NCBI GenBank assembly: GCA_900318195.1
Contig: ONJR01000060.1
Location: forward strand, 28,385 to 92,384
Direction of reading: 5' to 3'
Length of the DNA: 64,000 bases
Source of the DNA: an uncultured Planctomycetota bacterium
GTDB lineage: Bacteria; Planctomycetota; Planctomycetia; Pirellulales; Thermoguttaceae
Part shown: positions 56,043 through 64,000 of the stretch, in pieces
Layout of the letters: every line of letters starts with the position of its first letter
Position numbering within the stretch: the stretch's first letter is position 1
Program-made: the position numbers and the translations under genes
The notes under the pieces: generated by a model
What the model saw: the letters and a program-made list of their open reading frames with translations, nothing else
Told to the model about the DNA's origin: nothing
The model's database searches: none

Positions 56043-56201
56043 ATGAAATACCAATGCGAACCTTGCGGATATATTTACGATCCTGCCGTCGGCGATCCCG
56101 ATAGCGGAATCGCTCCCGGAACCGCCTTCGAAGATCTGCCAGAAGATTGGGTCTGCCCCGTCTGCGGAGTCGGAAAAGACGAATTCGTTAAATGCGAATA
56201 A
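56043..56201 (+). CDS. Rubredoxin
   Basis: 52-residue one-electron carrier with an FeS4 centre. The start at MKYQCEPC is set by AAAGG at 7-nt spacing and by the standard length; upstream in-frame ATGs would add an unusual extension. The iron ligands are in CEPCGY and [11 protein letters not shown], and the [15 protein letters not shown] and [11 protein letters not shown] segments are typical. It has its own promoter; an 8-bp hairpin (56232-56260) follows. Its electron partner is not visible here. Presence of rubredoxin fits anaerobic or microaerobic oxygen-defence metabolism. Confidence 0.97.
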   Translation: MKYQCEPCGYIYDPAVGDPDSGIAPGTAFEDLPEDWVCPVCGVGKDEFVKCE

Positions 56202-56315
56202 TTACGTTCTCACGTTAATCACCGGTAAAGATAGCGCGCGGATATTTCTTCTGCGCGCTAGACGCCGCGACACGACGGCGCGACTGCGCACGTCCCAGAA
56301 TGAAAGGACGACGAA

Positions 56316-57386
56316 TTGTCTAAGTTCCTTGCTGTTATTAACTTATCTATTTGCGTCGCGCTGGTAGGCGCCCTTGTCTCTTCCACGCGCGTCACCGCCG
56401 CCGAGCCCGTCAAGCTAATCTATGACACCGATATGGGCAACGATATTGACGACGTCTTTGCGCTCGCTATGATTAACAACCTCGAGAAGCGCGGCGAACT
56501 TGAATTCCTCGCTCTAACGCTCACCAAAGACAATAAATACGCCGCTCCGTATTGCAAAATGCTCAATACGTTCTATCAGAACCCTGACGTCCCGATCGGG
56601 TACGTTAAAGAGAGCGGGTGCACGACCGACGACGGTAAATTCAACCGTCAGTCACTCGAAGCCAAGGACGAAAACGGCAATCTCATGTTTCCGTTCTTCA
56701 ACCTCGCTGAAGACAAGACAGAATATATGGAAGCTGTCGCGTTACTGCGTAAAACGCTTGCGGCGCAAGAGGATGGTTCCGTTGTCATTGCACAGGTAGG
56801 CTTCTCCACCAATCTCGCGCGACTACTCGACACGCCCGGCGACGAATACTCTCCGCTGACCGGTCGTGAGCTCGCGGCGAAGAAGGTCAAATATCTAGTC
56901 GCAATGGCCGGTAATTTCGCCGAAGTGCAGCACGTGGAATACAACGTAGCCAACGATATTCCCGCCGCGCGCAAAGTCTTCGCGGAATGGCCTACCCCTA
57001 TCCTATGTTCCGGCTTCGAGGTTGGTCGTGAAATCTTCATGACTGGCGTCGCCATGCTCAACGATTACAACTATGTCAAGTATCATCCTGTCAAAGAGGC
57101 GTATAAATATTATCGCGGTCTCGATCCCGGCGCGAAACAATGCACGTGGGATCTAACGACGATCCTGTATGCCGCGCGTCCAGATCGCGGTTATTTCACG
57201 CTCTCGCAACCCGGTAATATCACGATCGACGAGAAAGGTCATTCGCGCTTTATCGCCGACGAGCAGGGTAACGCGCGCATCTTTATCGTCAATCGCGAGC
57301 AGATTGTGCGCATTCAAGAAGCGTTTGAGTGGCTCTGCAGCGAACGCCTCTTGAACCCGTGCGGCGCCGACAAATGCGCTGAATAA
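56316..57386 (+). CDS. Secreted nucleoside hydrolase-family protein
   Basis: 356 residues starting at TTG 56316, which has AAAGGA at 8-nt spacing; no in-frame ATG would keep the signal peptide (MSKFLAVINLSICVALVGAL..., cleavage near VTAA). The mature part is an inosine-uridine nucleoside hydrolase fold with the calcium-site motif YDTDMGNDIDDVFAL. A TWDLTTILYAARP segment lies near the C-terminal active-site Asp. An out-of-frame seven-codon ORF begins at an ATG overlapping the ribosome site. It likely cleaves ribosides outside the cytoplasm; the substrate is unknown. An intrinsic terminator follows. Confidence 0.88.
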   Translation: MSKFLAVINLSICVALVGALVSSTRVTAAEPVKLIYDTDMGNDIDDVFALAMINNLEKRGELEFLALTLTKDNKYAAPYCKMLNTFYQNPDVPIGYVKESGCTTDDGKFNRQSLEAKDENGNLMFPFFNLAEDKTEYMEAVALLRKTLAAQEDGSVVIAQVGFSTNLARLLDTPGDEYSPLTGRELAAKKVKYLVAMAGNFAEVQHVEYNVANDIPAARKVFAEWPTPILCSGFEVGREIFMTGVAMLNDYNYVKYHPVKEAYKYYRGLDPGAKQCTWDLTTILYAARPDRGYFTLSQPGNITIDEKGHSRFIADEQGNARIFIVNREQIVRIQEAFEWLCSERLLNPCGADKCAE

Positions 57387-57418
57387 CTGTCGCCGGCGCA
57401 CACATTCCTTTTGTACAG

Positions 57419-57448
57419 GCGGAGCGTTTCGCGACGCTCCGCTTTTTT
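57419..57448 (+). terminator. Intrinsic terminator of the nucleoside hydrolase gene
   Basis: Nine-bp stem GCGGAGCGT/ACGCTCCGC with loop TTCGCG, then six T. Confidence 0.92.
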
Positions 57449-57511
57449 AACGCAACGTCGCGTCGCATCGTCGCGACGCATTTCGCTTGGCAATGGTGAA
57501 AGAAAGTCAAA

Positions 57512-58369
57512 ATGAAACGCTCTATGTTCTACTGCGTGGCGCTACTTCTCGCGTCAACCGCTTTCTCATGTAATTCGCGCGATCAGAATTTCGTTATGGA
57601 TCCCGACTACGATCTAGTCGGCAAGAATCACGCGCCATCCGCCGACTCTGCAACGCTGGACGTTATGCCGGACGTCATTGCAGAAAATGCAACGCCCGAT
57701 CCAAACGCACCCCTTGAATCACAATGCGACGCCTCCGCCCCGATCTCTCTATTCGACGGCACCAGCTTCACCAACTGGAAAGATGGAGCTAACGGCGAAC
57801 CGCAAGGCTGGCTCGCGGAGAACGGAATACTTAAAATCGTCGATCCGGTAAATGCGCGCGATATCGTTACGCAAAATGCCTACGAAAACTATGCGTTCTC
57901 TTTCGAATGGCGTATCGGGAGAGAATGTAATTCCGGCGTAAAATACAAGATTGTTCAACCCAACGGCAAAGGATGGCTCGGACTCGAATACCAAATTCAA
58001 GACGACGCCAACGTTGAAGACGGGAAAATAGCCGATCGACGTATCGGTTCTCTATTCGACGTCCTACCGGCGTCCGAATCCGCAGTCGCCGATCAGTATC
58101 CCGCGCCATCGGACGCAGCGCCCTCAGGAGAGTTTCGACGCGGAAAAATAGTCGTCGTCGGTAATCGAGTGGAACACTGGATCGACGATCAACGCGTACT
58201 CTTCTTCACAATTGGCTCTGACGAATGGAAGGTCGCAAAAGCGAATAGCAAATTCAAGAATCAGAAAGATTTCGGCGAAGTCGTTTCAAGCCCCATCCTC
58301 CTCCAAGCGCATGGATACCCCATTGAATTTCGGAATCTTGAGATTAGAACGCTTACGCCTCGCCCTTAG
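57512..58369 (+). CDS. DUF1080 lipoprotein
   Basis: 285 residues. The N-terminal lipobox (STAFSC, Cys20) marks a lipoprotein. After a spacer of about 65 residues the DUF1080/3-keto-disaccharide hydrolase-like jellyroll begins at ISLFDGTSFTNWKDG. It continues through SFEWRIGRECNSGVKYKI, GLEYQIQDD, GEFRRGKIVVVGNRVEHWIDDQ and ILLQAHGYPIEFRNLEIRTL. The fold resembles concanavalin-like lectins, and some members cleave 3-keto sugars. Planctomycetes carry many such genes. It follows the nucleoside hydrolase but is separated from it by a terminator. Confidence 0.9.
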   Translation: MKRSMFYCVALLLASTAFSCNSRDQNFVMDPDYDLVGKNHAPSADSATLDVMPDVIAENATPDPNAPLESQCDASAPISLFDGTSFTNWKDGANGEPQGWLAENGILKIVDPVNARDIVTQNAYENYAFSFEWRIGRECNSGVKYKIVQPNGKGWLGLEYQIQDDANVEDGKIADRRIGSLFDVLPASESAVADQYPAPSDAAPSGEFRRGKIVVVGNRVEHWIDDQRVLFFTIGSDEWKVAKANSKFKNQKDFGEVVSSPILLQAHGYPIEFRNLEIRTLTPRP

Positions 58370-59028
58370 CGTTCAACGGCGCTAAAAGTCCGAGCGTCGC
58401 ACGAGACGTCTAGCGGACCTTAATGCGAATAGGTCGTGAGAAGCGCCTCTTTTCCATTCAATCGTTGGAGGTAAGAAAAGTAATAGAGTCAATCGTCAAC
58501 GCTTAACGTTGACTGTTGTGCTCGCCCAAACTTTCATCTTTTCCAGACCTCCACGTTTTGACGCCGGCGCGGCGTTGTCGCTACCTTCGCGCCCAACGCC
58601 GCTTTCGCCCAGTCCACTAACCTTGTCTTTTATTTTCAGGTCAATAACTAAACACACCGTCGGAAGTCGTCATACCCTTTCGCACGGCAAGACCAGTGTG
58701 AAACGAGAGATCGACGCGCTACGACGGCGTCGTCAACTCTTCTTGTTCGCTCAGCGATACAGGGCGACGTTTAATATGGCGCCACAGAGTGAGTAACGAC
58801 GGGTGTTTAGACGCCCTCCCGTAACGCGCATACCACGCGCTCATCCTCGCTCACAATAATCACAATAAAACGAGGACTCATATCGCCTTCCTAAATTCTT
58901 TTTACGTTTTTACGGCGCTTGCATTATCATTGACCTGTCATTACAATAGCGTTGTATAGATAAATCGGCGCGATCAGCGCTCTATACTTAGTCCTCGATA
59001 TTAAAAACGCTAAAGAAAGGACGCCGCT
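58370..59028. other. Gene-free stretch
   Basis: About 660 bp with no convincing ORF. It holds a 7-bp hairpin GTCAACG/CGTTGAC (58495-58513) and a possible weak promoter for the next gene at 58930-58958. Confidence 0.5.
58930..58958 (+). promoter_or_regulatory. Weak candidate promoter of the Sel1-repeat gene
   Basis: TTGACC (58930-58935), 17-bp spacer, TGTATA (58953-58958). The -10 matches consensus poorly. Confidence 0.35.
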
Positions 59029-61071
59029 ATGACGCAACTAACAGCTTACCTCATCATAATAGGCGAGACACTGTCTCTTGAAGAGCGGCTTGCCGTATAT
59101 TTTTTTTTCGCCGTCATTGTCGTCTTGGCTGTTGGCATTCTTCGTTCGCGCGATCTTATTTCGTCAAGCGCGTTACGTAAATTGGAAAAACGATATGTTC
59201 AGAGCGTCTTCAAACGAGCAGATCAGGGCGATCCGGACGCGTTATTCTCTGTCGCCACCTATCAAGCGTCGGGCGGCGTTAAATTTGGCGTGATTTTCCA
59301 TTCAAACGCTCTTATGGACGCCTCGTCGTCGTTGGTAGATTTCTCGTTTATAGGCAAGCAGACGTTGAGCTGGACGCCGAAATCGCGCGCCACTCTTGTA
59401 AGAGCGGCGCGCGAAGGTTCGATTCAGGCGAAAGAAGCGATCGCGTCTTTGCTAATGGAAAAGGGGCAACCTGAATCCGGCGCGTTCTGGCGCGAATTGG
59501 CGGAACGCGAGGTACCGAACGCGCTTGTAACGCTCGGACAGGGCTATTTAGCGGGTAGCGTCGTCCTTCAGACAGCGCGCGAGCCAGAAATCGCGTCGCG
59601 TTATTTTAAACGGGCGGTTGAGCGCGGCTACGGTCCTGGCACATTTCTACTCGGCAACTGTTATCGTCAAGGTTTAGGGGTCGATCAAGACCACAAGCGC
59701 GCCATGGAACTTTATGAAATCGCAATCCAGCAGGGAGTAGTCGCAGCGGAATACGCGCTCGGCGTTATGCTACTTTCGGGCGAAGGTATCGAGATGGATC
59801 GCGATCGAGGCATTCAAATGGTTCGCGAAGCCGCCGAACTTGGCAATCAGGACGCAATCGCTACGCTTGTTCACGAGTCTGAACGCGATAATCCATACGC
59901 GTTAACCTGGTTGGCGATCACTTGCGCTAACGGCGTTAATTTCCAGAGCGCAATTACAGGTCGCGTTTTTGGACCGCAGGACACGGAGTCGCTCTTACTG
60001 CGCGCCGCTAGTCTAGACAGAGATTACGCAATGCTCAATCTCGGCGCGCTATACGAAAGCCGCAAAGACTGGGAACGGGCGGAAGCATGGTATCGTCAGG
60101 CGATCGTGCGCGGTAATCTAGACGCAGCGTCGAAACTAGGAACGCTCTTTCTAACGAAACGCTTTCGCAAAACTCGCGGCGGTGAAGCGATCGAACTATT
60201 GAAACAAGGGGTAGAAGGGAAAAACGGCGCGGCTGCAACGGCGCTCGCGGCGCTGTATTCGCGCGGAGAATTCGTACCGCAGAACGACGAGGAGGCGTTC
60301 AAACTCTTTCAATTGGGCGCCGAGCAGGGCGAGCTTGACTCAGTTTTAGAACTAGGCGAGCGGTATATGACGGGCGTCGGGACAGCAGTTGACCTAGAAG
60401 AAGCGGTCAAGCATTTTTCCCGAGCGGCGTTGGCTGGCTCGCGTCGCGCTTTCGTAGGATTGCGGAAACTTTCAGGCAGATATAAGAGCGCAAGCGCGGC
60501 GCGTGAACTTGGCGTTGTTATCTTACGTCAGAACATATTGGTCTCACTTAACAGATCAACGCAAGAAGCGCACGCTAACACGCACGCCGTACAAATGGCA
60601 ATTTACTGGTTCCGCAAAGCGGCGAAACGCGGCGACGCGCGCGCCATGAGGCTTCTTGCCGACGCGATCATGCTACTCGTTCTCATCCGTCGTCGCGGCG
60701 CCAGAAAATTCAAACAAGCTTTCCAATGGTATAAACGCGCCGCCGAACTAGGCGATATGAACGCTACGATGCGACTCGGCGACTGCTACGCCTACGGTTG
60801 CGGCGTTCAGATGAACGAGGAGGAGGCTATAAAACAGTATGAAGAAGCGAGCGAACGTGGTAACGTCGACGCGATTCTTGAACTTGTCTATCGCTATTAT
60901 TCCGGACAAGGCGTTGCGAAAGACGTCGAAAAAGCGCGAGAATTGGCGAGACGCGCCGCAACAACAGGTAATCTCGACGCGCAAGATTGGCTCAACTACT
61001 ACGAATTCGATCCCAAGCCCGACCCATGTGATCGTCCCGCGCGCCAGGAAGAGTTTTTGACCTCGTTGTAA
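59029..61071 (+). CDS. Membrane-anchored Sel1-like repeat protein
   Basis: 680 residues with AAAGGA at 8 nt before the ATG. One N-terminal membrane helix (about 20-42) anchors the chain. From about residue 55 to the end come roughly a dozen Sel1-type (TPR-related) repeats of the A..LG..Y..G.GV..D...A..WY..AA..G pattern, for example LLGNCYRQGLGVDQDHKRAMELYEIA and LGDCYAYGCGVQMNEEEAIKQYEEA-like units. Repeats near 275-315 and 455-490 are degenerate. These proteins act as scaffolds for complexes; the partner is unknown. It stands alone and is followed by the decayed region. Confidence 0.88.
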   Translation: MTQLTAYLIIIGETLSLEERLAVYFFFAVIVVLAVGILRSRDLISSSALRKLEKRYVQSVFKRADQGDPDALFSVATYQASGGVKFGVIFHSNALMDASSSLVDFSFIGKQTLSWTPKSRATLVRAAREGSIQAKEAIASLLMEKGQPESGAFWRELAEREVPNALVTLGQGYLAGSVVLQTAREPEIASRYFKRAVERGYGPGTFLLGNCYRQGLGVDQDHKRAMELYEIAIQQGVVAAEYALGVMLLSGEGIEMDRDRGIQMVREAAELGNQDAIATLVHESERDNPYALTWLAITCANGVNFQSAITGRVFGPQDTESLLLRAASLDRDYAMLNLGALYESRKDWERAEAWYRQAIVRGNLDAASKLGTLFLTKRFRKTRGGEAIELLKQGVEGKNGAAATALAALYSRGEFVPQNDEEAFKLFQLGAEQGELDSVLELGERYMTGVGTAVDLEEAVKHFSRAALAGSRRAFVGLRKLSGRYKSASAARELGVVILRQNILVSLNRSTQEAHANTHAVQMAIYWFRKAAKRGDARAMRLLADAIMLLVLIRRRGARKFKQAFQWYKRAAELGDMNATMRLGDCYAYGCGVQMNEEEAIKQYEEASERGNVDAILELVYRYYSGQGVAKDVEKARELARRAATTGNLDAQDWLNYYEFDPKPDPCDRPARQEEFLTSL

Positions 61072-61104
61072 CTAACATCGCCGATATATAAGCTGTTATA
61101 TTTC

Positions 61105-61866
61105 TTATATAACTCCCGAATGTTTCTTTTTATGTAAACGCCGTGCAGAACCGTTTTCGTTTCCGCACGGCGTCGTTGAGCTGATCGACCGCTTTGGGGG
61201 CGTTGCGCGCTTGTTCCTGCCATTCGCGCTGTTTAACCATGCGCCTACTCTTGCGAAGAATCCGACTCGTTTATTCTCGTCGTTGACTTTTTCTTCGTCG
61301 CACGGCGCGACGCTACCCGACGCCATCACGAACCAATCGTCGTTTACGACTCGTTTTCTCATTTTGCGCGCCTCTTTTGAACTATCCCTGACACCAACCC
61401 AATTCCCATGGTCAAAAGTAGACTCCAACGCTTCATGGAACCTCCACCACTTCTATAAGCCAAAGTATTCGTATAACTTGTTGTGGAGGTTGTTGCAAAT
61501 CGTCATCGTACCGCTGTAGTCGAGGGGGAGCATAACGTCACGATAAAACGCGCCTCCATACAATTGTTTATTCCAGCCGAAGATAGATCTTCGTCAGTTG
61601 AGAGTCGGCGCTTTATCAAGCGTTGTTTCATTCAGCGGAGATCCATTTTTCTCACAAAGAGCTATATGCAAGTTTTCGACCACAAGACGTTCGGCGCCGT
61701 CCAAGTAAAATTCCGCTAGATATCTGCGATTGCAAGCAGTCGAGGGAATGCCTGTATGCATATCGTAATTAAACATCTGCGTAAAATATTCCTATTGGAA
61801 TATCTCTTGAACGCCATACTCCTTACCCTAGTAGTGAAAAAGTTTGCGATTTGCGCCGTCATAAAT
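61105..61866 (-). pseudogene. Degraded paralogue (copy 1) of the 183-aa gene at 62832
   Basis: One frame reads ... HY*GKEYGVQE ... RRYLAEFYLDGAERLVVENLHIAL ... FYRDVMLPLDYSGT ... WWRFHEALESTFDHG, matching the intact protein (YYKGKRYAIEE, RGYIANYGVTRDGRLVLKDLRVRL, VYRDV). In-frame stops fall at codons 13 (61830), 25 (61794), 91 (61596) and 138 (61455), with no frameshift. The start codon aligns with ATT. The 3' part beyond about 61330 no longer resembles the intact gene and ends in hairpin sequence. This is a remnant, not an expressed protein. Confidence 0.75.
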
Positions 61867-62111
61867 CGCGCCTCAATTTAAAAAGGAACGAGGCGGCGTC
61901 AGGACGTTATGAATATATATATAAAGCGCCCGACGCTTAAAACACCTATTGTAACTCGCCCGTTTGCGAGCCGATTTAGCGACCTAAAACGTAGCGCGAC
62001 GAATTCGGTCAAATCCGCCGCCACACAGCACATAACGCCTACGTTTCATCGTTGTCGAAGTCGCTATCATACGACAAATCGAACTTTCCTCAATCCATGC
62101 GGCAAGAATGT

Positions 62112-62655
62112 CTAGATCGGCGCGCGCCTATATTCAAAAGCGCCCCGCTCTCGAATTTTGCGTCCTTCTTCTGATAGATCCTTTACCTCCGTCATTTTAC
62201 CATTCTTAAAAGTTAATTCCAACGCCTCGTCGAATTTCCACCAGACTTGAAAGTCATAAGGGCGTAAACTCGTAGTGAAAACCGTTACAGATCATGGGCG
62301 TACCGGTATAGTTTATCGGCTGCATAACGTCTCGATACACTATTGTACCGAGAAAACTTCGTTCTTTATCGTTTTCTGCTCGCCGCCCGTACAAAAGCGC
62401 CGCGTGATCTTTTATTACCGCCGTAATGTACTGGTCGTTTTCATCGAGAAGCGGCGCGCTTAAATTCAGGAGAGCAAGTCGCTCCTCCTAGTTCAAACAG
62501 AAATCGGCGACAAAACCGCGCCAGCGCGCCGTAGAAGACACTGTAATTTTCAAGTGTAAATTAAGCTCCTATGAATGGCGTTCTGGCTTGAAAATAGCAT
62601 GCACGGCGTACTTCTTTCACTCGTAATGATAAACGTCTGAAATCTGAAACGTCAT
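62112..62655 (-). pseudogene. Degraded paralogue (copy 2) of the 183-aa gene at 62832
   Basis: Starts ATG (62655) with MTFQISDVYHYE and runs in one frame with stops at codons 13 (62619), 29 (62571) and 56 (62490). A frameshift falls just before the TGA at 62254-62256. After it the sequence reads YDFQVWWKFDEALELTFKNGK, ending at a TAG at 62112. Landmarks shared with copy 1 are WRGFVADF, ERLALLNL, VYRDVMQPINYTGT and LELTF.NGK. The span of 544 bp is close to the 552 bp of the intact gene. Confidence 0.78.
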
Positions 62656-62831
62656 AGCGTTTATTTTCTACAATCATAAAAACAAAGTTACGTACGCAAA
62701 TTGTGCACGAGCGAACGAAACGCCGGTATCTCCAACGCGGCGCGCAGAATACTAACAATGGACGCCTCGCCTAACAGGAAACGAGGCGTCCATTAAAAGG
62801 TCTTGTAATCGAGACGAACTAGCGCATACGG

Positions 62832-63383
62832 TTAAAATGGAATTTCTTCGTCTTCGTACGAATGTGTTTTCGATTCATAACGAAGTTGCGGATAGCTCCG
62901 ACTAGCTTCAATACGATTAACGTAGTCTTTGTCATATCCGAGCTTGCCGCAGTAGAACGCCAAGTGGATCTTTTCACTCGCTTCCTCTTGACCGTTCCCG
63001 TCAACGTCGAATGGCGTAAACGGTCGACTTCGGCGCGCCACCAATTCGCCCCAGTAGTACAGCAAGATGTTAACGTCGCGGTAAACCCAAACGCCACAAG
63101 CGTCCAGACATGGTCGCTTATCGCCGATCGCCGGCGCCATTTCAGGCTCGACAAGCGGTTCGTCGATGACGTCGAGCAGTCGAACGCGCAGGTCTTTGAG
63201 AACCAGGCGTCCGTCGCGCGTAACGCCGTAGTTCGCGATATATCCACGATATTGGGGTTCCTCGCTTGATTCAACGTTCAAACCGAAATCTTCAGGGTCG
63301 AACAACACGTCAGTTCCACGCTGTTCTTCGATCGCGTACCTCTTTCCCTTATAATACACGTAATCCTTAGCTTCGACAATCAT
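62832..63383 (-). CDS. Uncharacterised 183-aa protein, intact member of a local three-gene family
   Basis: Function not recognised. The start MIVEAKDYVYYKGKRY is supported by GGAGG at 8-nt spacing. No signal peptide or membrane segment; an acidic, soluble alpha/beta protein. Features shared with the two degraded neighbours are YYKGKRYAIEE, RGYIANYGV, GRLVLKDLRV, VYRDV, FTPFD and LAFYCGKLG. Cysteines at LDACG and FYCGK are not part of an obvious metal site. Two hairpins lie in its upstream region. Local duplication and decay suggest an accessory gene under relaxed or shifting selection, such as an immunity or defence-type protein, but nothing here shows that directly. Confidence 0.75.
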   Translation of the reverse strand: MIVEAKDYVYYKGKRYAIEEQRGTDVLFDPEDFGLNVESSEEPQYRGYIANYGVTRDGRLVLKDLRVRLLDVIDEPLVEPEMAPAIGDKRPCLDACGVWVYRDVNILLYYWGELVARRSRPFTPFDVDGNGQEEASEKIHLAFYCGKLGYDKDYVNRIEASRSYPQLRYESKTHSYEDEEIPF

Positions 63384-63804
63384 ACCTCTCTCCTCCGTAA
63401 AAAATCGGGCGCAACCTCAACATCCAGAGCACGTCTCTCTGTCGACCGCACCATAAAATACGATTCGTAATCCTCACGCAACAGCTTGATAGGAGAGGAC
63501 TTGACGAGGAAGTCCTCAAAATCAAGCTTTGAATAGTCGGAACAAGCCTATTCAAAGCCGGAAGTCTAACAAGACAGAACCAGACGCATCCCATCTCCCC
63601 CTAATTCTACCCTGAAATTCGCCCCGGCTTTTATCGATCTTAATAACGCGACCGACCGACGAAATCGTCGATCAAACAATTCTGCCGCGAAAAATCCGAC
63701 CATACATCACGCACTAATGGAACAATCGTTTTCATTATAACCGACACAACCCGAATTGTCAACCCCTCCAATAGTAACAAATTCAAAAACAGAAAGTATT
63801 GAAC
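63384..63804. other. Intergenic region upstream of the 183-aa gene
   Basis: About 420 bp. It contains two adjacent strong hairpins (63495-63558). Open frames on the minus strand (63640-63904) have no ribosome site and no recognisable sequence. Confidence 0.45.
63495..63558. repeat. Two adjacent perfect inverted repeats
   Basis: GAGGACTT/AAGTCCTC (63495-63502 with 63510-63517) and GCTTTGAATAG/CTATTCAAAGC (63526-63536 with 63548-63558). They lie about 110-175 bp upstream of the 183-aa gene and could form tandem hairpins in its leader. Confidence 0.6.
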
Positions 63805-64000
63805 ATGAGCAAACGGCGACGACGGATAGGCTATGGCGCACAGCCCACAAATACGCCTCGCCAAAACACAAAGACGAAGAGGTTCGCACGACGTCGTTAC
63901 GCACTTGACGAACGTCTGTTGACCGACCAGGCCCCCAGCGACTGCTTTCCTATGACTAAAACGTGTGCTCGTCCTTGTGAATTCAACTCGCCGCGCTCAT
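63805..64000 (+). CDS. Possible gene start, cut by window edge
   Basis: An ATG-started frame open to the end of the window (65 codons), beginning MSKRRRRIGYG. It is very basic with a few cysteines near the end. Only a weak purine stretch (AGAAAG) precedes it. No homology recognised; it may be a chance frame. Confidence 0.35.
   Translation, partial: MSKRRRRIGYGAQPTNTPRQNTKTKRFARRRYALDERLLTDQAPSDCFPMTKTCARPCEFNSPRS

Noticed and set aside
58509..58796. 95-codon plus-strand frame in the intergenic stretch
   Set aside because: Composition unlike neighbouring genes and no ribosome site.
1..64000. CRISPR arrays, insertion sequences, phage genes, rRNA operon, replication origin
   Set aside because: No regularly spaced repeats, transposase or integrase motifs, rRNA segments or DnaA-box clusters were seen when reading the window.

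Overview
The window looks like a chromosomal segment of a planctomycete, probably a Pirellulales relative of moderate GC. This is inferred from gene content, since no 16S gene is present. Supporting signs are an HzsA-related protein carrying two c-type haem motifs and a C-terminal SUMF1-like domain, a giant UvrA with duplicated ATPase modules, LL-diaminopimelate aminotransferase (typical of the PVC group), a DUF1080 lipoprotein, a Tat-exported sugar isomerase-like protein, a beta-helix protein, a BNR sialidase-like protein, and outer-membrane functions (LptF/G-type permease, DUF374 acyltransferase). No phage, insertion sequence, CRISPR array or conjugation gene was seen.

Layout. 1-8.7 kb (minus strand): a partial metG, the HzsA/SUMF1 fusion, and a copper-type efflux module. 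That module is a CsoR repressor, a near-perfect 32-bp operator lying on a sigma70 promoter, and a P1B-ATPase. 9-13.4 kb (plus): two tandem secreted paralogues, the first with five NPF motifs in an acidic tail, then a CinA-like protein. 13.4-18.7 kb: a TIM-barrel isomerase, an HTH-EIIA (PtsN-like) protein, a DtxR-family regulator, a FAH-family hydrolase and pgk. 19-25.8 kb (plus): ExbB-like protein, an unusual sigma-54 factor, and an LplT-PlsC-AMP-ligase triple fusion. 25.9-38 kb: an rRNA methyltransferase-like gene, two identical tRNA-Pro(GGG) genes, a UvrA system split across two genes, dapL and mnmA.

38-46 kb (minus): a sialidase-like protein, a DUF374 acyltransferase, an unknown membrane protein, RNase P RNA (rnpB), a secreted protein with 29 cysteines, a roughly 1-kb gene-free stretch with five hairpins in a row, and an S41 processing protease with a PDZ domain. 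46-61 kb: a 40-codon ORF, LptF/G permease, beta-helix protein, Dus, a SPOR-like secreted protein, a YgiQ-type radical SAM protein with an added coiled coil and an Arg/Gly-rich tail, rubredoxin, a secreted nucleoside hydrolase, a DUF1080 lipoprotein and a Sel1-repeat protein.

61-64 kb is a decaying accessory region. One intact 183-aa gene of unknown function is followed by two degraded paralogues in the same orientation. One has four in-frame stops; the other has three stops and a frameshift. The window ends in a possible partial gene.

Most promoters that could be read are sigma70-like (TTGACN, 16-17 bp, TATAAT-like), and gene ends often carry strong hairpins. The points most worth a second look are the UvrA split, the sigma-54 factor without a recognisable region I, the decaying paralogue array, the coiled-coil/RG-tailed YgiQ, and the hairpin-rich intergenic stretch near 43.4 kb.
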